38,167 nucleotides of DNA, taken from a bacterium (lineage in GTDB: Bacteria > Patescibacteriota > Microgenomatia > Levybacterales > UBA12049). The notes under the pieces were generated by a model. That model did no database searches. It had not been told where the DNA came from and saw nothing but the letters and a program-made list of their open reading frames with translations. The position numbers were made by a program, and so were the translations under genes. Below are positions 22,888 to 31,963 of this stretch, piece after piece. Numbering within the stretch: position 1 is the first letter of the stretch; each line of letters starts with the position of its first letter. The stretch lies in NCBI GenBank assembly GCA_021791545.1, contig JAJYWL010000009.1, positions 1-38,167 of the forward strand, read 5' to 3'.

Positions 22888-25285
22888 TAAGGTTCTTTCT
22901 CTCGTAAAATACATAATCGGTTGGCCTTTATCGGTAGTTGCATTGTTTTTTGTAGTAAGACTGCTTCTTCCGAAAATCACGACCATTCAGAACGATCTTC
23001 ATGAAATAAAAATTCCTTATCTTATAATTTCCATTTTATTATTCGTCATCTATTATTTCTTAAGAGTTGTTATCTGGAAAAGGCTAATAGATAAAAAGGG
23101 AAATAAGCTGAATTTTAAAAATACTGCATATATTTGGGCTTTCTCCGAAATAAAAAGATATATACCCGGAAATCTCTGGTCTTTCCTCTCAAGATCCTCA
23201 CAACATATAGATAGGGGAATAGAAAAAAGAGAGATCCTTCACTCCTTATTAGTGGAAACCGAATTAGTAGTATTGGGATGTTTAGCTTTTTCATATTTTT
23301 TCTTGATTTTTTTCTTCTGGAATTATCCGGTTAATATTGCAATTCTTTTAATAACTGTTGCCGCTGTATCAATTTTTATTATCGGAGGAAAGTATTTTAA
23401 AGGAAAATTTTTCAATCTTATTTTCCCTTCTTTCGATTTTAAAGAAAACCTTAACTTATTCTTACTATCATTTCTTGATTTTGCAATTTTTGGAATAGCT
23501 TCTTATTTTTCGGCGATTTCTTTATTTTATATTGATATCAGAAGTTTTCTTGATGTATCAAGTTTATTTACCTTTGCTTTATTGGTAGGTTACCTTTCAA
23601 TTGTCACTCCTATGGGACTTGGAGTGAGAGAGGGGATAGTAACATGGGGACTGGCAGGTTTTATTGGAACCGCAGCGGCAGCTGTTGCATCTATTTATAC
23701 AAGAATTACATTAATACTCTCCGAACTCACATTTCTTTTAATTATCTTCTTGTGGAATAGAATAAATAGCCCGAAGATTTTAAAACTGGAAGCTAAGTTG
23801 TGGAAAAAAAGATATGAAATTTTACTTTTTATTTTTGTTTTAATCTATATTCTATATTTTACGACTGCAAGTTTTCTAAGATATTCAAACTTCTATACGG
23901 GCAGGTTTGATTTAGGAAATATGGATCAAGCAGTCTGGAATACTCTTCACAACAGGCCATTTCAGATAACCGATCCTAACGGTACCAACATAATTTCAAG
24001 AATGTCATTTCATGCAGACTTGATTCTTGTCCTGCTCGCTCCCTTTTATTATTTTTGGAACAGCCCTCTAACCCTGTTACTAATTCAATCAATAATTTTA
24101 GGACTTGGAGGAATTTTTGTTTATCTGATTGCCAGAGAAATACTTAAGAATAAAGCTTTATCTCTTGCTTTTGCACTTTCTTTCCTTCTTTATTCTCCCA
24201 TGCAATGGGCTAATCTTTATGATTTTCACCCTGTTACTCTCGCAACTACTTTTCTTCTTGCCACATTTTATTTCTTCATAAAAAGGAAATATATTTTATT
24301 TGCTATCTTCGCCGTCCTTTCTGGATTAACAAAAGAAGAAGTTTGGGCAGTAGTTGCTATATTCGGCATATTTAAACTTTGGGAAGTACTTGTAGATTAC
24401 ATCAAAGCAAAAAAAGTAATCTTATATAAAAAATATATTTCCAAAATAATTTTTGGACTACTTATTATCGTTACCAGCCTTTCTCTTTTCTATTACTTCA
24501 TTTGGATAGCTATTCCTCAGGCAAGAGGCGGGGGACATTTTGCGCTTCAATACTATTCGGATTTCGGCGACTCACCTTCAGGGATAATAAAAAATATAAT
24601 TCTTTCACCCAACAAGACACTACCCATTATTTTTGAAAAAAATCATCTCATTTATATTTTCCAGCTCTTCTTCCCTCTGGGATTCTTATCTTTTTTCTCT
24701 CCACAAATACTTATCTTTGCAATTCCCGATTTAGTCATTAATCTATTAAGCAACAATACCCAACTCCACGAAATATATTATCAATATTCGTCTACTATTA
24801 CGCCCTTTATCTTTATCTCCGCCATTTATTCCGTAATAAGGCTAAAAAAGAGATTTAAAAATCTTAGTTATTCCGGTCTAGCTATTTTACTTGTAATTCT
24901 ATCTTTATACTCTGCCTACAGCATGGGTCCCTTACCGGGTTCAAGAAGACCTAATACAGATATGTTCTCAAAACAACTACAAAATGCTGGAATAATAGAA
25001 GATTTTCTTAGTGACATTCCAAGAAGATACAGCGTAGCCGCTACAAACAACATAGGATCCCATCTTTCCCATAGGCAAAGAATTTACACTATCCCCGTTG
25101 GAATAGATCAGGCTGATGTAGTTATTTTTCTTCTCAATGATCCTTATGCCCAACCTTCTTTAGCCGCTCAGAAAGAAATGGTATATAAGTTAAGACACGA
25201 CGACAGGTATATAGAAATTTATGAACTTAATGACTTTATAGCTTTTCAAAAAAGAAACCTTGAAAATGATTTTTATAAGCACTAG
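22880..25285 (+). CDS. large membrane protein: UPF0104-like flippase domain fused to DUF2079-like domain
   Basis: About 801 residues from ATG 22880 (MNNKVLSL). The first 310 residues have about eight membrane helices and the UPF0104/LPG-synthase-TM pattern (IKRYIPGNLWSFLSRSSQ, then MGLGVREGIVTWGLAGF). From about residue 320 a second multi-helix half begins with the DUF2079 wording GRFDLGNMDQAVWNT, LYDFHPVTLATTFLLATFYF and SGLTKEEVWAV. The two domains usually occur as separate proteins linked to lipid or glycan export and glycosyltransfer across the membrane. The start overlaps the MacB-like permease by 8 bp, so it belongs to the same operon. Its substrate is unknown; a TTG start five codons earlier is open. 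Confidence 0.85.
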   Translation: MNNKVLSLVKYIIGWPLSVVALFFVVRLLLPKITTIQNDLHEIKIPYLIISILLFVIYYFLRVVIWKRLIDKKGNKLNFKNTAYIWAFSEIKRYIPGNLWSFLSRSSQHIDRGIEKREILHSLLVETELVVLGCLAFSYFFLIFFFWNYPVNIAILLITVAAVSIFIIGGKYFKGKFFNLIFPSFDFKENLNLFLLSFLDFAIFGIASYFSAISLFYIDIRSFLDVSSLFTFALLVGYLSIVTPMGLGVREGIVTWGLAGFIGTAAAAVASIYTRITLILSELTFLLIIFLWNRINSPKILKLEAKLWKKRYEILLFIFVLIYILYFTTASFLRYSNFYTGRFDLGNMDQAVWNTLHNRPFQITDPNGTNIISRMSFHADLILVLLAPFYYFWNSPLTLLLIQSIILGLGGIFVYLIAREILKNKALSLAFALSFLLYSPMQWANLYDFHPVTLATTFLLATFYFFIKRKYILFAIFAVLSGLTKEEVWAVVAIFGIFKLWEVLVDYIKAKKVILYKKYISKIIFGLLIIVTSLSLFYYFIWIAIPQARGGGHFALQYYSDFGDSPSGIIKNIILSPNKTLPIIFEKNHLIYIFQLFFPLGFLSFFSPQILIFAIPDLVINLLSNNTQLHEIYYQYSSTITPFIFISAIYSVIRLKKRFKNLSYSGLAILLVILSLYSAYSMGPLPGSRRPNTDMFSKQLQNAGIIEDFLSDIPRRYSVAATNNIGSHLSHRQRIYTIPVGIDQADVVIFLLNDPYAQPSLAAQKEMVYKLRHDDRYIEIYELNDFIAFQKRNLENDFYKH

Positions 25286-25294
25286 TATTAAATT

Positions 25295-26104
25295 GTGGTA
25301 AATGTTATTAAAGCAACAGGGGAGATAGAACCATTTAGCAAAGAAAAGCTGGCGGCTTCAATAAAAAGAGCAGGAATTCCGGAAAACCTCGAAGACAAAG
25401 TATTAAACCACGTAGAAGATAAACTATATGAGAATATTCCTACTTCGGAAGTTTACAGCCACATAACTGAGTTTTTAGGCGAAACACACACCCCGTCTAA
25501 AATTAAATACAGCCTTAAGCACGCAATAATGTCACTAGGTCCAACGGGATATCCGTTTGAAGATTATGTTTCCGAACTTCTTAAAAAAATGGGCTATACG
25601 ACTGAGACAAGGTCACTTCTTAAGGGAAGATGCGTAACTCACGAAGTTGACGTCGTAGCTCAAAAGGATCATCCCTTTGCAAGAATCATGGTTGAAGCAA
25701 AGTTTCACAATACTCCGGGAACCAGAACCGATGTACATGTAGCTTTGTACACAAAGGCAAGATTTGACGATGTAAAAGAAAAACATAATCTGACCGAAGG
25801 CATGATAGTAACCAACACTAAAGTAACTACAGATGCTCTGTCTTATGCTTTATGTTCCGGTATGAAAGTATTGGGTTGGAGCTATCCCCAGGAAGAAAGC
25901 ATCAGGGATCTAATCGAGAAGTATTCCTTGTGGCCAATTACTTTTCTTTCCCAAATTAGTCTTCCCCAGATACAAACTCTTGTCGAAAATCACATCGTCC
26001 TTCTTTCCGACGTGATAGAAAAACCGGAATCTTTAGATATACTTGCACTTGATCCACAAGTAAAAAAGAAAGTACTCGAAGAAGCAAAAAGAATTTTAGG
26101 TTAA
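25295..26104 (+). CDS. ATP-cone domain fused to PD-(D/E)XK restriction-type endonuclease
   Basis: A 269-residue protein. Residues about 3-90 form an ATP-cone (VIKATGEIEPFSKEKLAASIKRAG), the nucleotide-sensing domain best known from ribonucleotide reductases and NrdR. Residues about 90-205 form a restriction endonuclease-like domain with D119 in HEVDVVAQKD and E134-x-K136 in MVEAKF, matching the PD-(D/E)XK core. The helical C-terminus is unassigned. This is a nucleotide-gated nuclease in form; its target is unknown. The start is GTG 25295, 6 nt after a TAGTAT box and 9 bp after the previous stop. The 3' end overlaps dinB by 4 bp in a convergent arrangement. Confidence 0.85.
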   Translation: MVNVIKATGEIEPFSKEKLAASIKRAGIPENLEDKVLNHVEDKLYENIPTSEVYSHITEFLGETHTPSKIKYSLKHAIMSLGPTGYPFEDYVSELLKKMGYTTETRSLLKGRCVTHEVDVVAQKDHPFARIMVEAKFHNTPGTRTDVHVALYTKARFDDVKEKHNLTEGMIVTNTKVTTDALSYALCSGMKVLGWSYPQEESIRDLIEKYSLWPITFLSQISLPQIQTLVENHIVLLSDVIEKPESLDILALDPQVKKKVLEEAKRILG

Positions 26105-27360
26105 ATATCAACTTTTCCAACAAGCTTTGACCTCTCAAATCTATCTGCCATATAGCCATTTGGAACAGTTTTTAAATTAGGTCCGTAAAGAAGAAAGCCA
26201 TTTCTAATAGTATGATCACCAAATCTGTCATTTATCGTATCTACCACTTTTGAGATTTTTTCTTTCCTCTCTTCATTATCAAATAGTGAAAGGGTTAGGT
26301 TTTTTGAATCTTCAAGGTTACCTATGGAAACCGAAATCTGTCTTACCATCTGATTTTCCCTATCGCCATTATCCCATTGCCATTCCTCATATAACTTTCT
26401 GCAAAGGGCAAAAATATCGCTTCCTTTGTCTATATATTCCTTTATAGTCTTTCTTCCGTGTGCGCTTCTATTTCCTCCCAGATAGAGAAATACCGTTCTT
26501 CCTTTTTTTCCTATCCTCCTAAGCTTAATTGAGATTTCTTCGGAAAGTTCATATATATGCTGCAGGACAATTCTTTGGTCATAGGTATTCTTAGGAATAC
26601 AATAGCTTCTCCCAACGGATTTTGTTTCGGTCTCAAAATAATAGGGGATAACCTCTGCCGTATCATCGGCCATTCCCAAGGATTTTAAAAAATGTCCCTC
26701 CACATCCTTAAATTCTTCTACAAGTTTTTCCAGAGGGGCACTTCTAAGTTCAAGAGGTGTATATATACCAATTCTGTTTAATCTTTTTCTAACTCTTTCT
26801 CCTATCCCACAAAGATCGGTAAGTTCTATTTTAGAATATACGTCCAAAACATTGTCTCTTGTTATTTCCGTCAGACCGTTTGGTTTATTCATTCCCGAAC
26901 CTAATTTTGCCAGAAGCTTGTTGTGGGAAATACCTACGGATACGGTAATATATTCTCCTATCTCGTTTCTGATCCTTTCTTTTATCCTTTCTATTAGCTC
27001 ATACTTTCCTCCGAATAAATTCTGTGTTGCCGTTACATCCATAAATACTTCATCTAGAGAAAAAATTTCGACATAAGGGGAAAAATCTTTGCAGATATTT
27101 ATGAATTTCTGAGTTATTTCCCAATATCTCTCAAACTGAGCAGGAACAAATATCATGTCCGGAATTATTTTAGTAGCTTCCCAGGTCCTGGAAGGTGATT
27201 TAACTCCCAGTTTCTTTGCCTGCCTTGAGGCTGCTATTATGCAAGTCCTTCCGTTTGTTGCTGTTACACCAATAGGTTTGTCTCGTAGTTTCGGATTAAA
27301 CTGTTGTTCACAGGATGCAAAATACGAATCAAAATCTATATGAAGAATTACTTTTTCCAT
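26101..27360 (-). CDS. dinB: DNA polymerase IV (Y-family, translesion)
   Basis: A 419-residue Y-family polymerase that copies past DNA lesions. Metal-binding residues are D9 in LHIDFDSYFASCEQQ and D103-E104 in EIFSLDEVFMDVT. The thumb helix-hairpin-helix region (DLCGIGERVRKRLNRIGIYT) and the little-finger domain (KSVGRSYCIPKNTYD) follow. The C-terminus has no clear beta-clamp peptide visible to me. ATG 27360 is chosen because family proteins start directly with this strand; a TTG six codons upstream is open. No Shine-Dalgarno is present. Confidence 0.95.
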   Translation of the reverse strand: MEKVILHIDFDSYFASCEQQFNPKLRDKPIGVTATNGRTCIIAASRQAKKLGVKSPSRTWEATKIIPDMIFVPAQFERYWEITQKFINICKDFSPYVEIFSLDEVFMDVTATQNLFGGKYELIERIKERIRNEIGEYITVSVGISHNKLLAKLGSGMNKPNGLTEITRDNVLDVYSKIELTDLCGIGERVRKRLNRIGIYTPLELRSAPLEKLVEEFKDVEGHFLKSLGMADDTAEVIPYYFETETKSVGRSYCIPKNTYDQRIVLQHIYELSEEISIKLRRIGKKGRTVFLYLGGNRSAHGRKTIKEYIDKGSDIFALCRKLYEEWQWDNGDRENQMVRQISVSIGNLEDSKNLTLSLFDNEERKEKISKVVDTINDRFGDHTIRNGFLLYGPNLKTVPNGYMADRFERSKLVGKVDI

Positions 27361-27505
27361 AGTTAAAGTAAGTACCAATAAGCGTATTTTGAGAGGATTT
27401 TTTTAATAAATATTAAGGGCAGCATGAGAATAGTGTATGAGAAAAATACTCGAATTACAATAGAACAAAATACGACAAATAATTACTTAATAGGGTCAGT
27501 TTTTA

Positions 27506-28438
27506 TTAAAGTCCGTAGGCGGAAAGAGAAGCGTTTCCTATATGTGTTCTATGAAGAGACATTATAAAGCTGTCGCACTGAATTTGTCCGGGAATGGAAG
27601 AAAATGCGCCTATAATTCCTACTTTTCTTGCAGCGTTAAAAGCCGTATTACTGAATGATCCGTAAGGATAGGTAAGTATATTAACGTCTTGTCCTGCATA
27701 TGACTTTATTTCTTCCTTACCTACCGAGATTTCCATTTCGTCTTTAGCCTCGTTTCCGTTGCCAAGAGGGTAGTGAGACCATGTATGGTCCGTAAACTGA
27801 ACAAGTCCGCTTGATGCTAAATCTCTAACCTGATCAAGAGAAAGCATGTCAGGATTGCCTACAAGACCCGTAGCAAGCATTAAATTTGCTTTAATACCAT
27901 ATTTCCTTAATACAGGAAGAGCATAGGTATCATTATCCGCATATCCATCGTCCATGGTGACCAAGACAGGTTTTCCAGAAAGCTGGGTATGTGTAAGAAG
28001 TGCATTCACAAGATCGCTCGCATAAATTGGAGTGTATCCGTTTTGGATAAGATAAGCCATCTGCTGATCAAATATTCCGTTATCGACAGAGAGAGAAGTC
28101 TGTTTTTTGGCAACAGACATAGCTTCAGGCTGTATATGGTGATACATCAATACAGGTACATGCAGACAGAATCCAGATTCTACAGGTTTTACCTCGGGAT
28201 TTGAATTAGGATAGTTTGCCGGGTAAGGTGAAATTGTAGATACCGTAACTAGCTTGGGAGTGTATGGAACTGATGCTTTTACAAATTTAGGAAGATAAGA
28301 TGACTTTTTTTCCAAAATGCTGTTTCCTAATGTAAGTACGGAAAGAAAAACTATAGCAAGTATTGACAGGTATACAAATCCGGGAAGACCTTTACTCCGA
28401 TTTCTGGATTTTACCCTTTTAACCCTCTTTTTAGGCAT
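27506..28438 (-). CDS. membrane-anchored polysaccharide deacetylase (CE4 family)
   Basis: A 310-residue protein with a very basic N-terminus (PKKRVKRVKSRNRSKG), one membrane anchor (about 20-40), a Pro/Ser linker and a NodB-type deacetylase domain (about 90-300). Motif 1 is TMDDGYADN (D163, D164), and motif 2 is HTWSHYP (H218, H222), the zinc-binding pair. It removes acetyl groups from N-acetylated surface glycans or peptidoglycan outside the membrane. The -10 box TATACT (28445-28450, minus) ends 6 nt before the ATG, so the mRNA is probably leaderless. It is divergent from typA. Confidence 0.9.
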   Translation of the reverse strand: MPKKRVKRVKSRNRSKGLPGFVYLSILAIVFLSVLTLGNSILEKKSSYLPKFVKASVPYTPKLVTVSTISPYPANYPNSNPEVKPVESGFCLHVPVLMYHHIQPEAMSVAKKQTSLSVDNGIFDQQMAYLIQNGYTPIYASDLVNALLTHTQLSGKPVLVTMDDGYADNDTYALPVLRKYGIKANLMLATGLVGNPDMLSLDQVRDLASSGLVQFTDHTWSHYPLGNGNEAKDEMEISVGKEEIKSYAGQDVNILTYPYGSFSNTAFNAARKVGIIGAFSSIPGQIQCDSFIMSLHRTHIGNASLSAYGL

Positions 28439-28444
28439 AGGGAA

Positions 28445-28450
28445 AGTATA
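28445..28450 (-). promoter_or_regulatory. -10 box (TATACT) of the deacetylase gene
   Basis: On the minus strand TATACT ends 6 nt before the ATG at 28438, predicting a leaderless mRNA. It is divergent from the typA -10 at 28486. Confidence 0.5.
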
Positions 28451-28485
28451 CCATAGCTAGAAATAATTTTAAGTAAGACTTATGT

Positions 28486-28518
28486 TATAATTCAGAAGCA
28501 GCGAAAAGCTGTTTTTTT
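28486..28518 (+). promoter_or_regulatory. typA -10 box followed by terminator-like leader hairpin
   Basis: TATAAT (28486-28491) is followed by CAGC-GAAAA-GCTG (arms 28499-28502 and 28508-28511; extendable to 7 bp with G-T and A-T pairs) and seven Ts that end exactly at the ATG. The whole predicted leader of about 20 nt is this hairpin plus T-tract, with no Shine-Dalgarno. Confidence 0.6.
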
Positions 28519-30348
28519 ATGAATAATGAATTTAAATCCGACAAGATAAGAAACGTTGCCGTAATTGCCCATGTCGACCATGGCAAGACAACATTGATTG
28601 ATTTCATGCTCAAACAGTCTCATACATTCAGAGAAAATGAAGCGGAAATGAGTCAGACCACAATCCTTGATTCCAATCCTCTGGAAAGGGAAAGGGGAAT
28701 TACAATCCTTGCCAAAAATACGGCAATCTACTACAAAGATTACAAAATAAACATTATTGATACTCCAGGCCACGCGGATTTCTCGGGAGAAGTCGAAAGA
28801 ACTCTCAATATGGCAGACGGAGCGCTTCTCATAATTGACGCGCAGGAGGGTCCTATGCCTCAGACAAAATTTGTCTTGAAAAAAGCTATAGAACTGGGTT
28901 TAAAAATAATTGTCGTACTAAATAAGATCGACAAAAAACTAGCCGATGTTAATCAGACAATAAATAGGACAAACGATTTATTCCTTGAACTTGCAACAAC
29001 AACAGAACATCTGGAATTCCCTGTATATTATGCAATCGGAAGAGAAGGAAGAGCGGCAGGAAGCTTAGATGAATTAACAAATTCAACAACCCTTGAACCT
29101 ATCTTAAACGAAATTATTGAATATATACCTGCTCCTTCCGTAGAAGAGGGAACTTTTCAAATGCTGGTATCGAATCTCGATTTTGATACCCATAAAGGAA
29201 AACATGCTATAGGAAGAATAAGAAGAGGAAACCTCAATAAAGGCCAAAGCCTTGTAATAATAAATGAACAAGGGCAGAAAATCTCGGGAAGAGCAGAAAG
29301 CATAAGAATAAGCCACGGTCTTAAAAAAATAGAAGTAGACGAAGCATTTGCCGGAGACATTATAGATATGACGGGTTTTGCAAATGTCGCAATAGGGGAT
29401 ACCATCACCGATTCTACAAATCCGGAACCTTTGCCAAGAATTATCCTTGAAGAACCTACCATAAAAATTGCAATTTCTGCAAACACTTCACCTTTTGCCG
29501 GAAGAGAAGGAAAGTTCACTAACTCAAGGCAGATACTTGAAAGACTTGTAAAAGAACTTGAAACAAATATCAGTTTAAGACTTGAAAAAGAAGGAGAAAG
29601 GATGATCCTCTCGGGAAGAGGGGAACTTCATCTCTCTATCCTTGTTGAGACGTTAAGAAGAGAGGGATATGAGTTTCAGGTAGAAAAACCCCAGGTTATT
29701 ACAAAAACTGTCGACGGACAAACCCTGGAACCAGTAGAAGTTGCGATAATAGATGTCCCCGATGAATTTGTAGGTATTATCACAACAGAGATGGGTAAAA
29801 GAAAAGGACAGATGATCGATATGCATTCAGACGGAAAAGGAAACACTAGATTTGAATTTAAAATTCCTTCAAAGAACCTTTTTGGAATAAGAAACGATCT
29901 TTTGACAAACACTAAGGGAACAGCAGTGGTTAATACTGTATTTTTTGACTTTGAACCTCTTACTCCTCCAATTCCAAAGATAAGAAACGGAGTATTAATA
30001 GCATCGGAGGGTGGAAACGCATTGAAATACGGACTTAATAACGCACAAGGAAGAGGAATCACTTTTATTGAACCGGGAACACCTGTATACGAGGGTATGA
30101 TCGTGGGTGAAAATGCCAAGCAGGATGACATTGAAATAAACGTAACCAAAGAGAAAAAACAGACAAATATGAGAGCTTCTACTTCAGATGTAACTTTAGG
30201 AGCACTAACTCCACCAACTATTTTAAGTCTTGAAGAATGCATAGATTTTCTCGAAGACGATGAACTATTGGAAGTAACTCCTCAAAATCTAAGGCTTAGA
30301 AAGAAATATTTAAGCCGCCTAGACAGAGTTAGACAGGCAAGAGCATAA
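28519..30348 (+). CDS. typA: translational GTPase TypA/BipA
   Basis: A 609-residue ribosome-associated GTPase of stress and cold adaptation. It has G1 AHVDHGKTT (about 18-26), the switch I motif RERGITI, G3 DTPGHADF, G4 NKIDK and the typical TypA C-terminal part (GRGELHLSILVETLRREGYEFQV, then VDVPDEFVG-like VAIIDVPDEFVG, and a basic end with LRLRKKYLSRLDRVR). Length matches the family (about 600-615). It is preceded by a TATAAT box and a terminator-like hairpin, so expression may be controlled in the leader. rarA starts 30 bp downstream with its own -10. Confidence 0.97.
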   Translation: MNNEFKSDKIRNVAVIAHVDHGKTTLIDFMLKQSHTFRENEAEMSQTTILDSNPLERERGITILAKNTAIYYKDYKINIIDTPGHADFSGEVERTLNMADGALLIIDAQEGPMPQTKFVLKKAIELGLKIIVVLNKIDKKLADVNQTINRTNDLFLELATTTEHLEFPVYYAIGREGRAAGSLDELTNSTTLEPILNEIIEYIPAPSVEEGTFQMLVSNLDFDTHKGKHAIGRIRRGNLNKGQSLVIINEQGQKISGRAESIRISHGLKKIEVDEAFAGDIIDMTGFANVAIGDTITDSTNPEPLPRIILEEPTIKIAISANTSPFAGREGKFTNSRQILERLVKELETNISLRLEKEGERMILSGRGELHLSILVETLRREGYEFQVEKPQVITKTVDGQTLEPVEVAIIDVPDEFVGIITTEMGKRKGQMIDMHSDGKGNTRFEFKIPSKNLFGIRNDLLTNTKGTAVVNTVFFDFEPLTPPIPKIRNGVLIASEGGNALKYGLNNAQGRGITFIEPGTPVYEGMIVGENAKQDDIEINVTKEKKQTNMRASTSDVTLGALTPPTILSLEECIDFLEDDELLEVTPQNLRLRKKYLSRLDRVRQARA

Positions 30349-30364
30349 AAGTTTTATAAAGTGC

Positions 30365-30370
30365 TACAAT
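30365..30370 (+). promoter_or_regulatory. -10 box (TACAAT) of rarA
   Basis: TACAAT ends 8 nt before the ATG at 30379; no Shine-Dalgarno lies between, so the transcript is likely leaderless. Read-through from typA is also possible. Confidence 0.45.
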
Positions 30371-30378
30371 AGGCCCAT

Positions 30379-31578
30379 ATGAATTTGGCATATAGAATGA
30401 GGCCTCAAAACTTAGAAGAATTCGTAGGACAACATCACCTTGTAGGACAGGGAAAATTAATAAATAGAGTAATAACGACAGATTCACCTTTTTCTCTTAT
30501 TCTATGGGGACCTCCCGGTAGCGGAAAAACAACCCTTGCGAACATAATTGCTAATGAAATAAACGCTGACTTTCATCATCTTTCTGCAGTAGAAGCTGGA
30601 AAAGCAGACCTTCATAAAATAATTGACGAGGCAAAGGAAAATCTGAAAAAAAATATTAAAACGATTCTTTTTATAGATGAAATTCATAGGTGGAATAAAG
30701 CACAACAAGATTCTCTTCTTCCCTATGTGGAAAACGGAACAATAAACCTTATAGGAGCAACAACGGAAAATCCGTCTTTTGAGGTAATAAGCGCTTTGCT
30801 TTCAAGATCTAAAGTACTTGTACTTCAAGCTTTAACTTTTGAAGAACTTGAGTTTATTCTCGACAGAGCATTAAAAGATAAAACAAGAGGACTTGGAAAA
30901 CTTAAGAAAAAAATTGAAAGAGGAGCAAAAGAACTTTTAATAAGATTCTCCGGAGGAGACGCAAGAATAATGTTAAACGGTTTAGAAATGGCAGCAACTT
31001 CATATAAGACAGAGAAGATAACTCCTCAAATAATAGAAGAAGTATTCCAAACAAAATCTGCTGGACTTTATGACAAGAAAGCAGACGAACATTACAACAT
31101 AATCTCTGCTTTCATTAAATCTATGAGAGGATCTGACGTCGACGCGGCTCTATACTATATGGCTCGAATGCTCGAAAACGGAGAAGATCCTAAATTTATA
31201 GCAAGAAGAATGATTATATTCGCGGCAGAAGATATAGGAATGGCAGACAGAGGAGCTTTGATTCAAGCTGACGAAGCATTTGAGGCGGTTAATAAAATAG
31301 GAATGCCTGAAGCTCAACTTATCCTTGCCTATGTGGTCATATACCTTGCAAAAGCTCCTAAATCAAGATCTGTTGCAAACGCATTGGGAAAAGCAAAACA
31401 AGCAGTATATGAATTTCCCAATGAACCTGTCCCTCTTCATCTGAGAAATGCTCCTACAAAACTAATGAAAGAGTTGGGGTACGCAAAAGATTATAAATGG
31501 AGCGAAAAATATGTAGGACCCAAAGAAAAACTTCCTTTTCTTCCCAAAAGACTGGCTGGGAAAAAATTCTATGAGTAA
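30379..31578 (+). CDS. rarA: replication-associated recombination protein A (RarA/MgsA AAA+ ATPase)
   Basis: A 399-residue AAA+ protein acting at stalled replication forks. Walker A is GPPGSGKTT (44-52), Walker B LFIDEIHRWNKAQQD, sensor 1 GATTENPSFEV and sensor 2 region SGGDARIMLN. The C-terminal tetramerisation part is intact (DVDAALYYMARMLENGEDPKFIARRM, AEDIGMADRGAL) through to the usual LPKRLAGKKFYE end. It begins at ATG 30379 close to its -10 box. It converges on the 31580 gene with 1 bp between stop codons. Confidence 0.96.
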   Translation: MNLAYRMRPQNLEEFVGQHHLVGQGKLINRVITTDSPFSLILWGPPGSGKTTLANIIANEINADFHHLSAVEAGKADLHKIIDEAKENLKKNIKTILFIDEIHRWNKAQQDSLLPYVENGTINLIGATTENPSFEVISALLSRSKVLVLQALTFEELEFILDRALKDKTRGLGKLKKKIERGAKELLIRFSGGDARIMLNGLEMAATSYKTEKITPQIIEEVFQTKSAGLYDKKADEHYNIISAFIKSMRGSDVDAALYYMARMLENGEDPKFIARRMIIFAAEDIGMADRGALIQADEAFEAVNKIGMPEAQLILAYVVIYLAKAPKSRSVANALGKAKQAVYEFPNEPVPLHLRNAPTKLMKELGYAKDYKWSEKYVGPKEKLPFLPKRLAGKKFYE

Positions 31579-31579
31579 T

Positions 31580-31915
31580 TTAGTTTCTCTTATTAACCGC
31601 TTTTATATCCCAAATAATATAATCTATACCGTAATCGGGCATAACTGGAAGAGGAATTGACTGAAAATCTTTTTCCATTTCCTGTCCTAAAACAGCTTTA
31701 AAATCGGCAATAACTTCTTGACGATCTTGGGAAGGACCTGAAACTGAAAGTGAAAACACTGATAAATGTAAAGGCATTGGAAACACTTCCTTTGTGAAAA
31801 TGAAATGCGCTCCCTTTTGGTAGGTATCCCAAACCTCATCATCGTTAGCAACAGTCCCTGTTAATATTGTAGGAAGAGTTTTGCATTTATCTAATATTTC
31901 TTCTCTTTCTGGCAT
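31580..31915 (-). CDS. hypothetical protein, 111 aa
   Basis: A small soluble alpha/beta protein I do not recognise. It has a strand segment around HLSVFSLSVSG, a helix (DRQEVIADFKAVLGQEM) and a final YIIWDIKAVNKRN. The start ATG 31915 is supported by a TATAAT 7 nt upstream; the longer reading frame to 32005 runs through tRNA-His and is an artefact. It lies 48 bp downstream of tRNA-His on the same strand but has its own promoter. The function is unknown. Confidence 0.65.
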   Translation of the reverse strand: MPEREEILDKCKTLPTILTGTVANDDEVWDTYQKGAHFIFTKEVFPMPLHLSVFSLSVSGPSQDRQEVIADFKAVLGQEMEKDFQSIPLPVMPDYGIDYIIWDIKAVNKRN

Positions 31916-31922
31916 AGGGGGA

Positions 31923-31928
31923 ATTATA
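31923..31928 (-). promoter_or_regulatory. -10 box (TATAAT) of the 31915 gene
   Basis: Perfect TATAAT on the minus strand, 7 nt before the ATG. It predicts a leaderless mRNA separate from the upstream tRNA-His. Confidence 0.6.
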
Positions 31929-31963
31929 TCTGAAAGTTGATAAATTGCAACCAAGATCTTATG

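Noticed and set aside
27361-27505. Intergenic region between dinB and the deacetylase gene
   Set aside because: About 145 bp of AT-rich DNA; I saw no convincing hairpin, promoter or RNA element beyond short T-runs.
27424-27567. 47-residue plus-strand frame starting with ATG
   Set aside because: It has no promoter or clear Shine-Dalgarno and its last 62 bp are antisense to the deacetylase gene; its composition looks like chance.
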